The notes: generated by a model from the sequence alone, not told the origin. Counted from the first letter of the stretch, positions 7,734 through 16,546 are shown. The stretch is DNA of 32,069 bases from Acidobacteriaceae bacterium (GCA_027365415.1 DAHXNK010000018.1:1-32069), one strand, 5' to 3'. A program made the numbers and translations.

Positions 7734-10304
7734 ATGGGCGTACAACGACGTGTCTGGCTCTTGTTCTTTCTTCTGCTTGTAGCGACGGAACTGGCGTATT
7801 CTGATGCTGCCTTCGATCTGGATGGGCCGCAGATTCATGTGAATGTGACGCGCGGCGCGGTGGTGCTGCCGATTGCCGAGGTGCCAAACCTGCAACCGGA
7901 GGATCAGATATGGCTGCGCCCGGAACTGCTTCCAGGGCAGTCCATTCGCTATCTGATGATCGTGGCGTTTCTGCGCGGCTCAACGAATCCTCCTCCTGTA
8001 AAGTGGTTCACCAAGGCGGAGACATGGAACAAATCTGTACTCAACAAAGGCATTCGCGTGACGGTTCCGCAGGGGGCAGAGCATGTTCTGCTGCTGCTGG
8101 CTCCGGAGACTGGCGGCGGATTCAGCACGGTGCGCGCCGCAGTGGAAAGCGAGCCGGGCGTTTTTGTCCGCGCCGCTGTGGATTTGAATCAGGCCAGCCT
8201 GGATCGCTCTCGCGTAGAGACCTTTCTGAGCGCAGTGCGGCAGATTGCCGCTACAGACCCGGATCGCCTGGAAGCTCGATCCAAGCTGCTGGCAAGAAGT
8301 CTTAATGTGAAGATTGATCTCGCTTGCTTCGACAAGCCTGTGGAGGAACAGCCGACCTGTCTGACAAAAAATAACACTGGCCTCCTGCTGGATGGAAGTA
8401 GCACGCAATCCACGGTTGCGGCGTTGACATCGGGAACCACATCCGATCTTTTCAATCAGATCAGCAGTAGTCCTGTGGGTGGCGGCGGTTTGTACAGCCC
8501 TTACGTCGGCGCAGTTGTGGATGTGGTTCATCTATTAGGGGGCATGCACACGGCGGATTACCAATACATTCCGGCGTTGTCACTGGAAAATCAGGATTTG
8601 ATCCATCTGAAATTGAATAGCCCGCCGTCGTTTCGCAAACCAAAATCTGTACTCGTAATGGGAATGCCCGCAGTGCAGACGACGCAGTTTCCTCTACTGC
8701 ACGCTGTCAACGAGGAGCAGGTATATTGCCTGCAATCGCCCAAGTTAGTATTGCCGGTTGAAGGCGCGCCGCTGGTTTTCTCCAGTAGCTATGCGCGTGG
8801 GATGGAATTGCAAATTGTACGTAAAACGGGCAATCCTGTGGAGTTGACGGTCACTCCTGATGCAGAACGCGGCGGATATATTTTGGATGCTTCCGCCGAG
8901 AACACGACAAATTTGGCGCTGCTGGAGCCGGGGCCGGGAACGAATGGAATAGGGCAACTGCAAGGCGCATTACAGGGGTTTTGGGGCTTCGACGCGCTGC
9001 ATGGGCCAGCGTTTCATTTGCAACGCGCGCACGCAACACGATGGACGCCAGTGACGGAGCATGGCAATGTGTTGTCGGCAGATGTATTGATTGTCGGTGG
9101 CAAGGATACGTTTGATGTTCGCTCGGACGTGGCAGCGTGCGCGCAGCAGGTAACGATAGAAGACGCGCAACAAAAGACATTGCCCGTGATCTGGAAGCGG
9201 GTGAAGCCAGACACGTTGCAGGTTCAGGTGTCGATGGAAAACGCTGCTCCGGGGCCGATGATAATGACCGTGCAGCAGTATGGCGTGGACAAACCGGACA
9301 CGACGCAGTTACACGCCTATGCCGAGGCTGCGACCCTGGAGAGTTTTGTTTTGCATAGTGGCGACACGAGTGCCGTGTTGCAAGGCACGCTGCTGGGTCA
9401 AGTAACAGGCGTGGAGTTGCAGGGAATCCATCTGGTTCCATCCGGTTTGACGCACAAGGGCAAGGTCGATGTTCTCCAGTTGGCGCTTCCTGCTGCAGCA
9501 GAAAAAAATGTCGTTCAGAAAACCTCCCCAAAGCCTGCTAGGAACGCGGCAGCAGAAATAGCCAAACTCTCCGCGCTGCAACCGGACAGCGCAATGACGC
9601 TGCATGTCACGCTGAAAGATGGCCGCGTGCTGGATCTGCCGATTGTCATTCAGTCGACACGGCCCCGCGTGGCTTTGATTAGCAAGACGGTGCAGCGAGT
9701 TCCGCCAACGGAACCGTCGTCCGTTCCGGCAGGGGCGCAGACGAGCATGGAGATGTTCAACCGGGACGATCTGCCGCAGAATGGACGGCTTTCATTTTTT
9801 CTCAAGTCCGTTGTGCCGTCGTCGTTTTCGCGCACGGAGAGCATTGAAGTGGCCGCCGTCGATGGCTCCTTCAGCACCATGCTGAGCGTGACCAATGGAG
9901 CGCTGATGCTGCAAGACGCGCAGACGGTTTTAGCCGATCTATATCCAGCCAAGAGCTTTGGCTCCTCGGCGTTTGGCGCGCTGCAATTTCGTCCCGTGGA
10001 TATGGATGGTTTGGTGGGAGATTGGCAGCCACTGGCCAATCTGGTGCGCCTGCCGACGCTCCAGCAGGTGCGTTGCCCGATGGATGCTGGGCAGCTCTGC
10101 ACGCTATCGGGCGACGATTTATTTCTGCTGGATGCGGTTGCCTCCGATCCACAATTTCACCATGCAATCTCCGTGCCGATTGGCTTTGCCGGATCGGAGT
10201 TGCGCGTGCCGCGACCGGAGGGGGCCGAGCTGTACATTAAATTGCGCGATGATCCGAAGGCGGTCAACGTCATCGCGTTGCCCGTGGTGCCGGAGTTGCC
10301 ATAG
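7734..10304 (+). CDS. Large exported protein of unknown function
   Basis: An 856-residue protein that I do not recognise. The N-terminus has a clear Sec signal peptide: two arginines, then a Leu/Phe/Val-rich core at about residues 8-18, with likely cleavage near residue 23-26. The mature part is rich in beta-prone, Val/Thr/Gln-containing stretches with few cysteines and no evident catalytic motif or membrane anchor. Scattered phrases such as 'LTHKGKVDVLQLALP' and 'LHVTLKDGRVLDLPIVIQ' suggest repeated Ig-like or carboxypeptidase-regulatory-like modules, but this is not established. It starts just after the glucosaminidase stop, so the two may be co-transcribed, and it has its own promoter-like box. 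It ends 7 nt before the convergent MATE gene's stop. It is probably a lineage-specific periplasmic or surface protein. Confidence 0.8.
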   Translation: MGVQRRVWLLFFLLLVATELAYSDAAFDLDGPQIHVNVTRGAVVLPIAEVPNLQPEDQIWLRPELLPGQSIRYLMIVAFLRGSTNPPPVKWFTKAETWNKSVLNKGIRVTVPQGAEHVLLLLAPETGGGFSTVRAAVESEPGVFVRAAVDLNQASLDRSRVETFLSAVRQIAATDPDRLEARSKLLARSLNVKIDLACFDKPVEEQPTCLTKNNTGLLLDGSSTQSTVAALTSGTTSDLFNQISSSPVGGGGLYSPYVGAVVDVVHLLGGMHTADYQYIPALSLENQDLIHLKLNSPPSFRKPKSVLVMGMPAVQTTQFPLLHAVNEEQVYCLQSPKLVLPVEGAPLVFSSSYARGMELQIVRKTGNPVELTVTPDAERGGYILDASAENTTNLALLEPGPGTNGIGQLQGALQGFWGFDALHGPAFHLQRAHATRWTPVTEHGNVLSADVLIVGGKDTFDVRSDVAACAQQVTIEDAQQKTLPVIWKRVKPDTLQVQVSMENAAPGPMIMTVQQYGVDKPDTTQLHAYAEAATLESFVLHSGDTSAVLQGTLLGQVTGVELQGIHLVPSGLTHKGKVDVLQLALPAAAEKNVVQKTSPKPARNAAAEIAKLSALQPDSAMTLHVTLKDGRVLDLPIVIQSTRPRVALISKTVQRVPPTEPSSVPAGAQTSMEMFNRDDLPQNGRLSFFLKSVVPSSFSRTESIEVAAVDGSFSTMLSVTNGALMLQDAQTVLADLYPAKSFGSSAFGALQFRPVDMDGLVGDWQPLANLVRLPTLQQVRCPMDAGQLCTLSGDDLFLLDAVASDPQFHHAISVPIGFAGSELRVPRPEGAELYIKLRDDPKAVNVIALPVVPELP

Positions 10305-10311
10305 ATGAAAG

Positions 10312-11718
10312 CTACCAGGCCATTGGAACATCGGTAGCAGAAGAAGGGACAAGGGGCGGGGCTGTGATGAGGGACTTGGTGTGTCGATTCCACACGATGA
10401 GCAACGTTACAGCCAGAATGACAAGCGAGAGTGAAAGCCCGCTCCAGATGCCGACTGCGCCCCGATGAAAGTGAAAGCAGAGCAGGTAGCCCAGCGGCAA
10501 TCCCAGCAACCAATAGCTGAGCAGGTTAAGCAGCATGGAGCTGTGGGTGTCGCCCATGCCGCGCAAAGCGCCGGTGGCGACGGTCTGGATTCCATCAAAG
10601 AGTTGGAAAAAGGCAGCAATCGCGATTAACGTGCCACCGATGGCAATGACGCTGGCGTTGGTCGTAAAGAGACGCATGATCTGCGTGGGGAATACAAGGA
10701 AGGTGAGCGCGGAGAGGCTCATAAACGCTGCGCCGAGCGCGATGCCAAGCCAACCAACGCGAATGGCGCTTTGTGAATCTTTGCGGCCCAGCGCGTGTCC
10801 CACGCTGACGGCGGTTGCCGCGCCGATGCCCAGGGGAATTCCATACGTGAGTGTGGCGCAGTTCAGCGCAATCTGATGCGCGGCCAGCGCCGCTGGAGCC
10901 AGCTTGCCCGCAATAACTGTGGCGGCGGCAAACGCTCCCATCTCTAAAAGAATCTGCGATGCGGCAGGAAGACCGAGACGCAACATCTTTCCAATGCGCT
11001 GCCAATCCAGGCGCGGACGATGCTGGAACAGTCCATTGTGACTCTTGCGTTCGTAGAAGACGATGTACATCGCCAGATATCCCATCAGGTAGATGCGCGA
11101 AAAAAACGTGGACCAGGCCGCGCCAACAATGCCATGCGCGTGGAGACCAAGATGTCCGTAGATGAGTGCCCAGTCGCCGAGCGCATTGACGAGATTGGCT
11201 GTCAGCAGGGCGATCATAATCGGCTGCACGCGGCGCATCGCTTGCAGATATCGGCGCAGGCAGGCATAGAGCAGCAGTGGAAGCGTACTCCAAGAGAGTG
11301 TGCGGATGAAGGGCGTGGCCGCGATAACGACCACGGGGCGAACATCCCAGCGAAGGAGAATCTCTGGCAGCGCGTAAGTGAGAGCCATCAGCGGAAGGGT
11401 GAGAGCGAAGGCAAGAAAAATTCCCTGATGCAAGGTGTGATGGCAGTCTTTGATGTCGCCCGCGCCATAGGATTGGGAGACAAGCGGATCCATCGAAAGC
11501 AGCAGCCCAAATCCAAAAAGAACGATGGTGTAGTACAGAATTCCGCCCAGTCCAACTGCGCCAATGGCCACGGCGTTGAGTCGCCCCACCATCGCGGTAT
11601 CGACCACAGACATAGACATCCATCCCAGCTCCGACAATGCAACGGGCACGGCCAACAGAAGGAGCGCGCGCAGTTCCTTGCGGAGGACAGCAGAATTATG
11701 GGGATGGGTAAAGGACAT
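10312..11718 (-). CDS. MATE family multidrug/metabolite efflux transporter
   Basis: A 468-residue inner-membrane antiporter with about twelve hydrophobic segments in two related halves. Diagnostic stretches are 'SVVDTAMVGRL' in the first membrane helix, 'DPLVSQSYGAG' after helix 2, and 'AAHQIALN' with 'SVGHALGR' in the second half. MATE proteins export cationic drugs or metabolites in exchange for sodium or protons. The frame stays open upstream to 12078, but that extension crosses the galK gene. ATG 11718 gives the normal family length of about 450-480. No strong Shine-Dalgarno sequence is seen before it. It is divergent from galK over a 96-nt gap and converges on the large exported protein. 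The substrate cannot be inferred. Confidence 0.93.
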   Translation of the reverse strand: MSFTHPHNSAVLRKELRALLLLAVPVALSELGWMSMSVVDTAMVGRLNAVAIGAVGLGGILYYTIVLFGFGLLLSMDPLVSQSYGAGDIKDCHHTLHQGIFLAFALTLPLMALTYALPEILLRWDVRPVVVIAATPFIRTLSWSTLPLLLYACLRRYLQAMRRVQPIMIALLTANLVNALGDWALIYGHLGLHAHGIVGAAWSTFFSRIYLMGYLAMYIVFYERKSHNGLFQHRPRLDWQRIGKMLRLGLPAASQILLEMGAFAAATVIAGKLAPAALAAHQIALNCATLTYGIPLGIGAATAVSVGHALGRKDSQSAIRVGWLGIALGAAFMSLSALTFLVFPTQIMRLFTTNASVIAIGGTLIAIAAFFQLFDGIQTVATGALRGMGDTHSSMLLNLLSYWLLGLPLGYLLCFHFHRGAVGIWSGLSLSLVILAVTLLIVWNRHTKSLITAPPLVPSSATDVPMAW

Positions 11719-11800
11719 TCTCTGAACTCGCCTTCCTAGACTGATGGTATCGGATGCGCAGAATTTTCCCGCGCCATAGCCGACAGATTCATTCCGTCGG

Positions 11801-11806
11801 TACAAT
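11801..11806 (+). promoter_or_regulatory. Putative near-leaderless -10 box (TACAAT) of galK
   Basis: TACAAT is followed by AGACACAA and ATG 11815. The 8-nt gap leaves at most one or two leader bases. No Shine-Dalgarno sequence is present. A small CCGAC/GTCGG inverted repeat lies just upstream (11780-11800). Confidence 0.45.
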
Positions 11807-11814
11807 AGACACAA

Positions 11815-12987
11815 ATGTCGCAAGAAAAATCTATACAAGATATTCACTTCCAGCGATTCGGTTCTCGTGGACGCGCATTTCAGGCTCCGGGCCGGGTCAA
11901 TTTGATCGGAGAACATACCGATACGAGCGAAGGTTTTGTGATGCCCGCCGCTCTCGACTTCCATACGGTCGCCGTCATCAGCGCTAGCAATAGTTCCGGG
12001 AAAGAAGATGCAGCGGTGATTTACTCGGAGAATTTTCAGGAATCGGTCACACTCGACCTGAAGCATCTTCCTGAACATTCACGCGGGCATTGGAGCGACT
12101 ATCCAACTGGCGTTTTGTGGAGCTTGCAACAACGTGGCATTAGCTGCAAGGGATTTGCGATGACCCTGCGCGGCAACGTGCCGCAGGGCGCAGGGCTTAG
12201 CTCCTCGGCATCGGTAGAGGTCGCAGTGGCTATTGCCGTCCTTGCCCACGCCGGGGTCGTGCTGCCAAAGCCGGAGATTGCTCTGCTTTGCCAGAAGGCG
12301 GAGAACGGATTTGTTGGCGCGCAATGCGGCATTATGGATCAGTTTGTTTCGTGTTGCGGAACGCGGGATCATGCGTTGCTGCTGGATTGTCGCACGTTGC
12401 AGTACGATCTGCTTCCATTGCCGGAGAGCGTGCGGCTGGTGGTGTGCAACACGATGGTGCGACACTCCAACGCAGACGGCGATTACAACTCCCGTCGCGC
12501 AGACGTGGAGCAGGGCGTGAAGATTTTGCAGCGCCACCTGCCGCATGTGCGCACCTTGCGAGATACAACCGAAGCCGAGATGCTCCCCTACGCCAAAGAA
12601 ATGCCGGAGAACGTGTTGCGTCGCTGCCGCCATGTTCTCTCAGAGAATCGCCGCGTAATGGAAGCTGCGGAAGCGCTGCGCCAGCACGATTTTGTTCATT
12701 TCGGGAAGTTGATGCACGAGGCCCACGCCAGTATGCGCGAGGACTATCAGGCAAGTTGCAAAGAGGCAGACATTCTGGTGGAACTGGCTATGCAACAATC
12801 CGGCTGCCATGGTGCGCGCATTACCGGCGCTGGATTTGGCGGTTGCACGGTGAACCTCGTCGAGGCGGATTGCGTTTCAGCATTTATGGAAATCATGTCG
12901 GCGGCCTATCGCGCAGCCACCGGCATTCAGGCGGAGATGTATCTGGGCCGCGCCTCCAATGGCGCCGGAGAAGTGACATCCGCCTGA
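11815..12987 (+). CDS. galK: Galactokinase
   Basis: A 390-residue GHMP-family kinase that phosphorylates alpha-D-galactose at C1 in the Leloir pathway, in the cytoplasm. The galactokinase signature 'GRVNLIGEHTD' is at 26-36, the ATP-binding motif 'PQGAGLSSSAS' at 123-133, the catalytic-base region 'CGIMDQF' at 171-177 (Asp175), and GHMP motif 3 'ITGAGFGGC' at 336-344. Length matches the family (about 380-390). No galT or galE is adjacent, so it is not in a classical gal operon. The stop lies 16 nt from the stop of the convergent PIG-L gene. Sugar specificity could extend to related sugars, but the full signature favours galactose. Confidence 0.95.
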   Translation: MSQEKSIQDIHFQRFGSRGRAFQAPGRVNLIGEHTDTSEGFVMPAALDFHTVAVISASNSSGKEDAAVIYSENFQESVTLDLKHLPEHSRGHWSDYPTGVLWSLQQRGISCKGFAMTLRGNVPQGAGLSSSASVEVAVAIAVLAHAGVVLPKPEIALLCQKAENGFVGAQCGIMDQFVSCCGTRDHALLLDCRTLQYDLLPLPESVRLVVCNTMVRHSNADGDYNSRRADVEQGVKILQRHLPHVRTLRDTTEAEMLPYAKEMPENVLRRCRHVLSENRRVMEAAEALRQHDFVHFGKLMHEAHASMREDYQASCKEADILVELAMQQSGCHGARITGAGFGGCTVNLVEADCVSAFMEIMSAAYRAATGIQAEMYLGRASNGAGEVTSA

Positions 12988-13003
12988 TTGTCGGACGCTT
13001 TGC

Positions 13004-15868
13004 TTATTTTTCCATTGCCGGATTTTTTGCGGCGCTGATGAGATTGGCAAAGATTCTGTACGCTCCCGGCACGCCCTGCGGCATCTGGCGATCCAGCGCC
13101 AGCGCCGTGTAGATGTAGATTCCTTTTCCGTAGCGCGTGTAGATTAGGCCGCCTTGTTGCGGAGCTTGATCGGGATCGTGCATCTCCAGCAGCGGCGTAT
13201 AGCGCGCATCCCACGAGTGAAGAAATCCGTGGCCGCGCTCTTCCATCCAGCCCTGAAAATCCTTCGCGGTAATCGCGTTTGGCCAAGCCAGCAGCGGGTC
13301 GTGTGGATGCAGCAACTGCACCGCAGACGCTTCGTCGATGACTTTCTCCGGACTCTTGCCAAGTTCCAGCGGATAGGGCGCAGCGTCCACTGGCAGATCG
13401 GCGGTGTTGTACTGCACGAGCAGCACGCCGCCTTGCTGGACATAATGAAGCAGCCGTTCGCTGTAGGTCTTCAAATCCTCGCGTGCGGAATAGGCGCGAA
13501 TGCCCAGCACAATGGCATCAAAGTTGGAGAGAGTCTCTCGCGCCAAATCCGTGGTGGAAAGCAATTGCGGCATGATGCCAAGCTGATGCAGCGCGTCGGG
13601 AACTTCATCACCAGTGCCAGCAATATAGCCAACGCGCAGGCCGGGCGCGACGCGCACATCCGCAACATGTACCTGTGTGGTGGCCGCGTGATAGATCGGA
13701 TAGGGACGCAGCCTTGGATAGCCAACCATGCGATAGCCCTGACGATAGCTTTGGCCGTTGTACGTGGCAATGGCTTGCAGCGTGTAGGTCTTTGCTGCTG
13801 CTGCGCTCGGCGTTACGGTAAAGTCCACGCTGGTGACATCACCATTTTTTGCCATTGAAAATTTCGCAGAGGCAGGCGCAGCCGTCCATCCTGATGGAAG
13901 TTGCAGCGAGAGATTTCCAGCCGCTGGCCCTTGCGCGTTGCTGCGAATTGTTGCGGTGACGCGCAGATTTTTTTGCGTGAGCGGAAGAATGACGATGCGC
14001 GGCACAACCTGCACGGAGAGGGCAGGCGCGACAATCAGCGGTTCAAAGACAGGGCCAAGCCCGCGTTGCTGGCGCACGGTCTCCACGGGCTGCTCCACGG
14101 AAAACGAAACTCCATCAAAACGGAGCGTGGCCACGGCGTGCAGCGGGTAGGGCGGCGTGGATTGATTTTTGTATTGTGGATTGTCGATGTCGTAATACGG
14201 TTGCTCGATGTTGGCGCGATGGAAGTACGGCTGCGTGAATTGCGGATGCTGCGGTACTCGGACGGAAAAAATGGCATCTGCGACTGCGTTGTTGGCGAGC
14301 GTGGCTGCCGATGGCGTGTTGGCGGTGATCTGCCATTGCTCCTGTGGCGTGGTGGACGGCGTGGCAACAAGATGGATTGCGGCAATCTGCACGGTACTGG
14401 GGCTGCCACTGGCGAGATGCGCCTGAACATCAAATTCCTGGCCGGGGATGGCGGCGCGGAAGGTATCGGGAAATCCGCGAATAGGAGCAGGCGCATTTGT
14501 CGTGACAGAGGCGCGCATCACAAATGCGCGCATGGAGATGCCCAGCGCCTGCGCCAGCGCTGTAGAAAATTGCCGCTGCTTGACGCGCAGTTCAAAGAGG
14601 ACATTTTGATGCGCAGTGGCATCGGTAGTGGGCGCGGCATTCAGTTCCGCAATCAGCGCATTGGTCGAGCGCAGTCCGGCGGCCAGATATGGTGCCGTGT
14701 GCTCTGGATGCTCGGCGGAGTAGGCCGCGATGGCCTGGTTGATGAAATGCTCGATCTCGGTCAACTTGGCGCGTAGCGCGGGCTGCTCGGCAGCGGGGGC
14801 CATCGAGGCGATTCCGGGAAGAGAAACATCCATGCCGTCAAAGAAATTTTCTTCAGGCGCCTCATTGCGCGTTGGAGTGGCGACGCGCGAAGCGTACAGG
14901 TGATACCCAGAAGAATCAGGCTGCGCCAGCGGCAGACCTATGCCATCATTCTGCGACCTGTGCTGGCCCAGGCCGAGCATCGCCAATTGAAAATACGACA
15001 GCCCAATCAAAGGATCATACTGGCCGACGGGAATGGCAACGTTGGCGGAGGGTTTGCCGTGGATATCTGAGCCATCAATATAGTTGTGAAAAATTGCAGG
15101 TGCCCAATGATCTGTGGCGTAATCGTAGACGCCTTGGTTGGTGATCTTTGCAAAGGGAACGCGAATGTAAACCTTTAAGGGCGACCAGGGCAGGAGGCCG
15201 TCGCGAATTTGATCGGGAAACACGCTGGGATCGCCTGCGGCCTGGTAGACCTTCTGCGCCAACCAACCCGCGACCTGATGCTGTCCGTGACCATCAGAAA
15301 CATTGTCGGCAAAGACGGACATAACCACCAGCGGGCGCGTCAGCCGGACGACGCGAACCGCATCGTAGAGCACGCGATTCTGGCCCCACTTGTCGAATGC
15401 CTCTGCTTGGGTTTTGGTGAATCCAAAATCCGCGACACGCGACCAATAAGGATGGACACCATAGTAGCGATCTGCCGCCAGCATCTCTTCCGTGCGCAAC
15501 AGGCCGAGCGCATCCCAGCTATCCGAGGACAGAACGTTCTGGCCCGCCTCGCCGCGTGTGAGCGAAAGAAGATTGGCGCGAACGCCTTCGTGCCGACTCT
15601 CGTATGTAAGCATGGGGCCATCTTCGTCGTCAGGATGCGCGGTAATCATCAAAAGGCTGGCACGGGTGTGGAGCTTCTGTAAGCTCTGCCACAGGCCAAC
15701 CGAGCCGCGATCAAAAGAATGTGGCGCTGCGGAGAGATGGACAGCGGGTGCAGGCATGGGTTGCTGCGCCAACAATAAAGGTGAAAGCGAAGCTAGAAGG
15801 AACGAGAGCGCAACAACGACGCGCCGCCAACGGTGTGATTGCCGAAATCCTTGCCGAAATGCCTGCAT
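13004..15868 (-). CDS. Exported PIG-L/LmbE deacetylase with NEW3 and amidotransferase-like C-terminal domains
   Basis: A 954-residue secreted protein. A Sec signal peptide covers about 1-36. The PIG-L zinc deacetylase domain follows (about 70-300), with 'AHPDDE' at 77-82 (His78, Asp81) and the second metal motif 'HGQH' at 194-197. Family members remove acetyl groups from N-acetylglucosaminyl conjugates. A long middle region is not recognised. About 640-720 looks like a NEW3 beta-sandwich ('LSLQLPSGW'), and about 740-945 resembles a class-I glutamine-amidotransferase/ThuA fold ('FDAIVLGIRAYSARED', 'YVQQGGVLLVQYNT'). The signal peptide and size exclude the small cytoplasmic BshB/MshB enzymes. 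It probably acts on extracellular glycans. Its own -10 box lies 6 nt before the ATG. The gene is flanked by repeats on the upstream side. Confidence 0.88.
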   Translation of the reverse strand: MQAFRQGFRQSHRWRRVVVALSFLLASLSPLLLAQQPMPAPAVHLSAAPHSFDRGSVGLWQSLQKLHTRASLLMITAHPDDEDGPMLTYESRHEGVRANLLSLTRGEAGQNVLSSDSWDALGLLRTEEMLAADRYYGVHPYWSRVADFGFTKTQAEAFDKWGQNRVLYDAVRVVRLTRPLVVMSVFADNVSDGHGQHQVAGWLAQKVYQAAGDPSVFPDQIRDGLLPWSPLKVYIRVPFAKITNQGVYDYATDHWAPAIFHNYIDGSDIHGKPSANVAIPVGQYDPLIGLSYFQLAMLGLGQHRSQNDGIGLPLAQPDSSGYHLYASRVATPTRNEAPEENFFDGMDVSLPGIASMAPAAEQPALRAKLTEIEHFINQAIAAYSAEHPEHTAPYLAAGLRSTNALIAELNAAPTTDATAHQNVLFELRVKQRQFSTALAQALGISMRAFVMRASVTTNAPAPIRGFPDTFRAAIPGQEFDVQAHLASGSPSTVQIAAIHLVATPSTTPQEQWQITANTPSAATLANNAVADAIFSVRVPQHPQFTQPYFHRANIEQPYYDIDNPQYKNQSTPPYPLHAVATLRFDGVSFSVEQPVETVRQQRGLGPVFEPLIVAPALSVQVVPRIVILPLTQKNLRVTATIRSNAQGPAAGNLSLQLPSGWTAAPASAKFSMAKNGDVTSVDFTVTPSAAAAKTYTLQAIATYNGQSYRQGYRMVGYPRLRPYPIYHAATTQVHVADVRVAPGLRVGYIAGTGDEVPDALHQLGIMPQLLSTTDLARETLSNFDAIVLGIRAYSAREDLKTYSERLLHYVQQGGVLLVQYNTADLPVDAAPYPLELGKSPEKVIDEASAVQLLHPHDPLLAWPNAITAKDFQGWMEERGHGFLHSWDARYTPLLEMHDPDQAPQQGGLIYTRYGKGIYIYTALALDRQMPQGVPGAYRIFANLISAAKNPAMEK

Positions 15869-15874
15869 GGTTTG

Positions 15875-15880
15875 ATTCTA
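15875..15880 (-). promoter_or_regulatory. Putative leaderless -10 box (TAGAAT) of the PIG-L gene
   Basis: On the minus strand TAGAAT, CAAACC, ATG 15868, so the spacing is exactly 6 nt. There is no Shine-Dalgarno sequence. The -35 region 17 nt upstream (TTCGTC) is poor. Confidence 0.5.
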
Positions 15881-15913
15881 ACCATACAAATGCAATGGAC
15901 GAAAAAGCGCGGC

Positions 15914-15946
15914 GCCCATTCAAGTCTGCCTTTGGCTTGAGTGGGC
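15914..15946. repeat. Dispersed hairpin repeat, copy 1
   Basis: GCCCATTCAAGTC (15914-15926) pairs with GGCTTGAGTGGGC (15934-15946) through two G-U pairs. Same family as 16118-16156, 17649-17677 and 27694-27726. Confidence 0.7.
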
Positions 15947-15991
15947 CACATCTAATTCCCAGGCCTCAGAATCGCGACCCTTCGACAAACA

Positions 15992-16050
15992 TTCAGAATG
16001 ACATTTCTGTGGGGAGAGGCTGCAAATTCCCTCGAAAATGTCATTCTGAA
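15992..16050. repeat. 15-bp perfect inverted repeat with GAATGACATT core
   Basis: TTCAGAATGACATTT (15992-16006) is the exact reverse complement of AAATGTCATTCTGAA (16036-16050), separated by 29 nt. A further partial copy (CGGAATGACAG) is at 17691-17701 beside another hairpin repeat. Confidence 0.75.
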
Positions 16051-16117
16051 CGAAGCGCAGCGAAGTGAAGAATCCAGAGAATTCTGGCGTATCGAGAAGA
16101 CGTGTACTCTAATGTCT

Positions 16118-16156
16118 GTTCCCCATTCAAGCCAAAGGAAGGCTTGAATGGGGAAC
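16118..16156. repeat. Dispersed hairpin repeat, copy 2 (perfect 16-bp stem)
   Basis: GTTCCCCATTCAAGCC (16118-16133) is the exact reverse complement of GGCTTGAATGGGGAAC (16141-16156), with a 7-nt loop AAAGGAA. This is the best-preserved copy of the family. Confidence 0.85.
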
Positions 16157-16201
16157 TTGCAATATTCAGAATTGAAAAATCTAGCTGGCTGGAGAGAGAA
16201 G

Positions 16202-16501
16202 ATGATGTCTTATACGCAGATTGAGCTTAGTTCTATCTGGAAAAAACTAACGGACGGAACTGAACGCGATGCATATGATGAGCTTGATGTAAGCGCACTT
16301 GTTAGCAGTCTAAACCTAACGCATTTATCGGCTAGAATCGTGACCAACGTGGATTTGGAACAGACGCTGGCATTCTCATCTTCAGTTGGGGCAGTTGAAC
16401 CCTATGATGACTATAAAGATAGCGACAACACATGTGGGTCTTACACCCGAAAACGCAGGAACAAAAAGGCACCGTGGGGGATGTGGGCAAGAACGAACTA
16501 G
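16202..16501 (+). CDS. Doubtful small hypothetical protein
   Basis: A 99-codon frame begins at ATG 16202, preceded by GGAGAGAAG, an acceptable Shine-Dalgarno. The first 70 residues have protein-like composition ('IELSSIWKKLTDGTERDAYD', 'LVSSLNLTHLSARIV'). The last 25 or so ('SYTRKRRNKKAPWGMWARTN') look like translated non-coding or repeat DNA. No domain is recognised. It lies between repeats and is more AT-rich than its neighbours. It could be a small acquired gene or a 5' fragment whose 3' end was replaced by repeat sequence. A longer start at 16148 would place the hairpin repeat inside the coding region and is less likely. Confidence 0.3.
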   Translation: MMSYTQIELSSIWKKLTDGTERDAYDELDVSALVSSLNLTHLSARIVTNVDLEQTLAFSSSVGAVEPYDDYKDSDNTCGSYTRKRRNKKAPWGMWARTN

Positions 16502-16546
16502 GCGGCTGCCGGGCACCCCGATTCGAGAGTTTTCTCAGGCAGCCGC
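16502..16546 (-). other. 9-bp inverted repeat spanning the ctaA stop codon
   Basis: GCGGCTGCC (16502-16510) is the exact reverse complement of GGCAGCCGC (16538-16546), with a 27-nt loop that includes GAGA/TCTC. No U-run follows on the minus strand, so it would be an atypical 3'-end structure of ctaA. Confidence 0.4.

Larger units (their letters stand above)
15881..16201. other. Gene-free stretch built largely of dispersed repeats
   Basis: About 320 nt without a supportable gene. It holds two copies of the CCCATTCAAGCC-type hairpin (15914-15946, 16118-16156), a long inverted repeat of the 'TTCAGAATGACATTT' type (15992-16050), and the adjoining 'GAACGAAGCGCAGCGAAG' string common in intergenic repeats of soil bacteria. 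Base composition is more AT-rich than the flanking genes. Confidence 0.6.

Noticed and set aside
10595-11623. A 342-codon minus-strand frame overlapping the MATE gene
   Set aside because: It shares the DNA of the MATE gene in another frame, has Arg/Ser/His-rich shadow composition and no membrane pattern.
11719-12078. Longer MATE protein starting at 12078
   Set aside because: The extra 120 codons run antisense through the galK N-terminus, do not look like protein, and would exceed the family length.
13901-14776. A 291-codon plus-strand frame inside the PIG-L gene
   Set aside because: It is an Arg/Gly-rich shadow of the PIG-L coding sequence, with no ribosome site or domain.
13004-15868. PIG-L protein as BshB or MshB of low-molecular-weight thiol synthesis, given the bacilliredoxin and ino1 in the window
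   Set aside because: Those enzymes are cytoplasmic and about 220-300 residues. This protein is 954 residues with a signal peptide and extra domains, and the three genes are far apart and not co-transcribed.
16118-16156. CRISPR repeat
   Set aside because: The perfect hairpin occurs once at this site, copies elsewhere are kilobases apart, and there are no regularly spaced spacers or cas genes.
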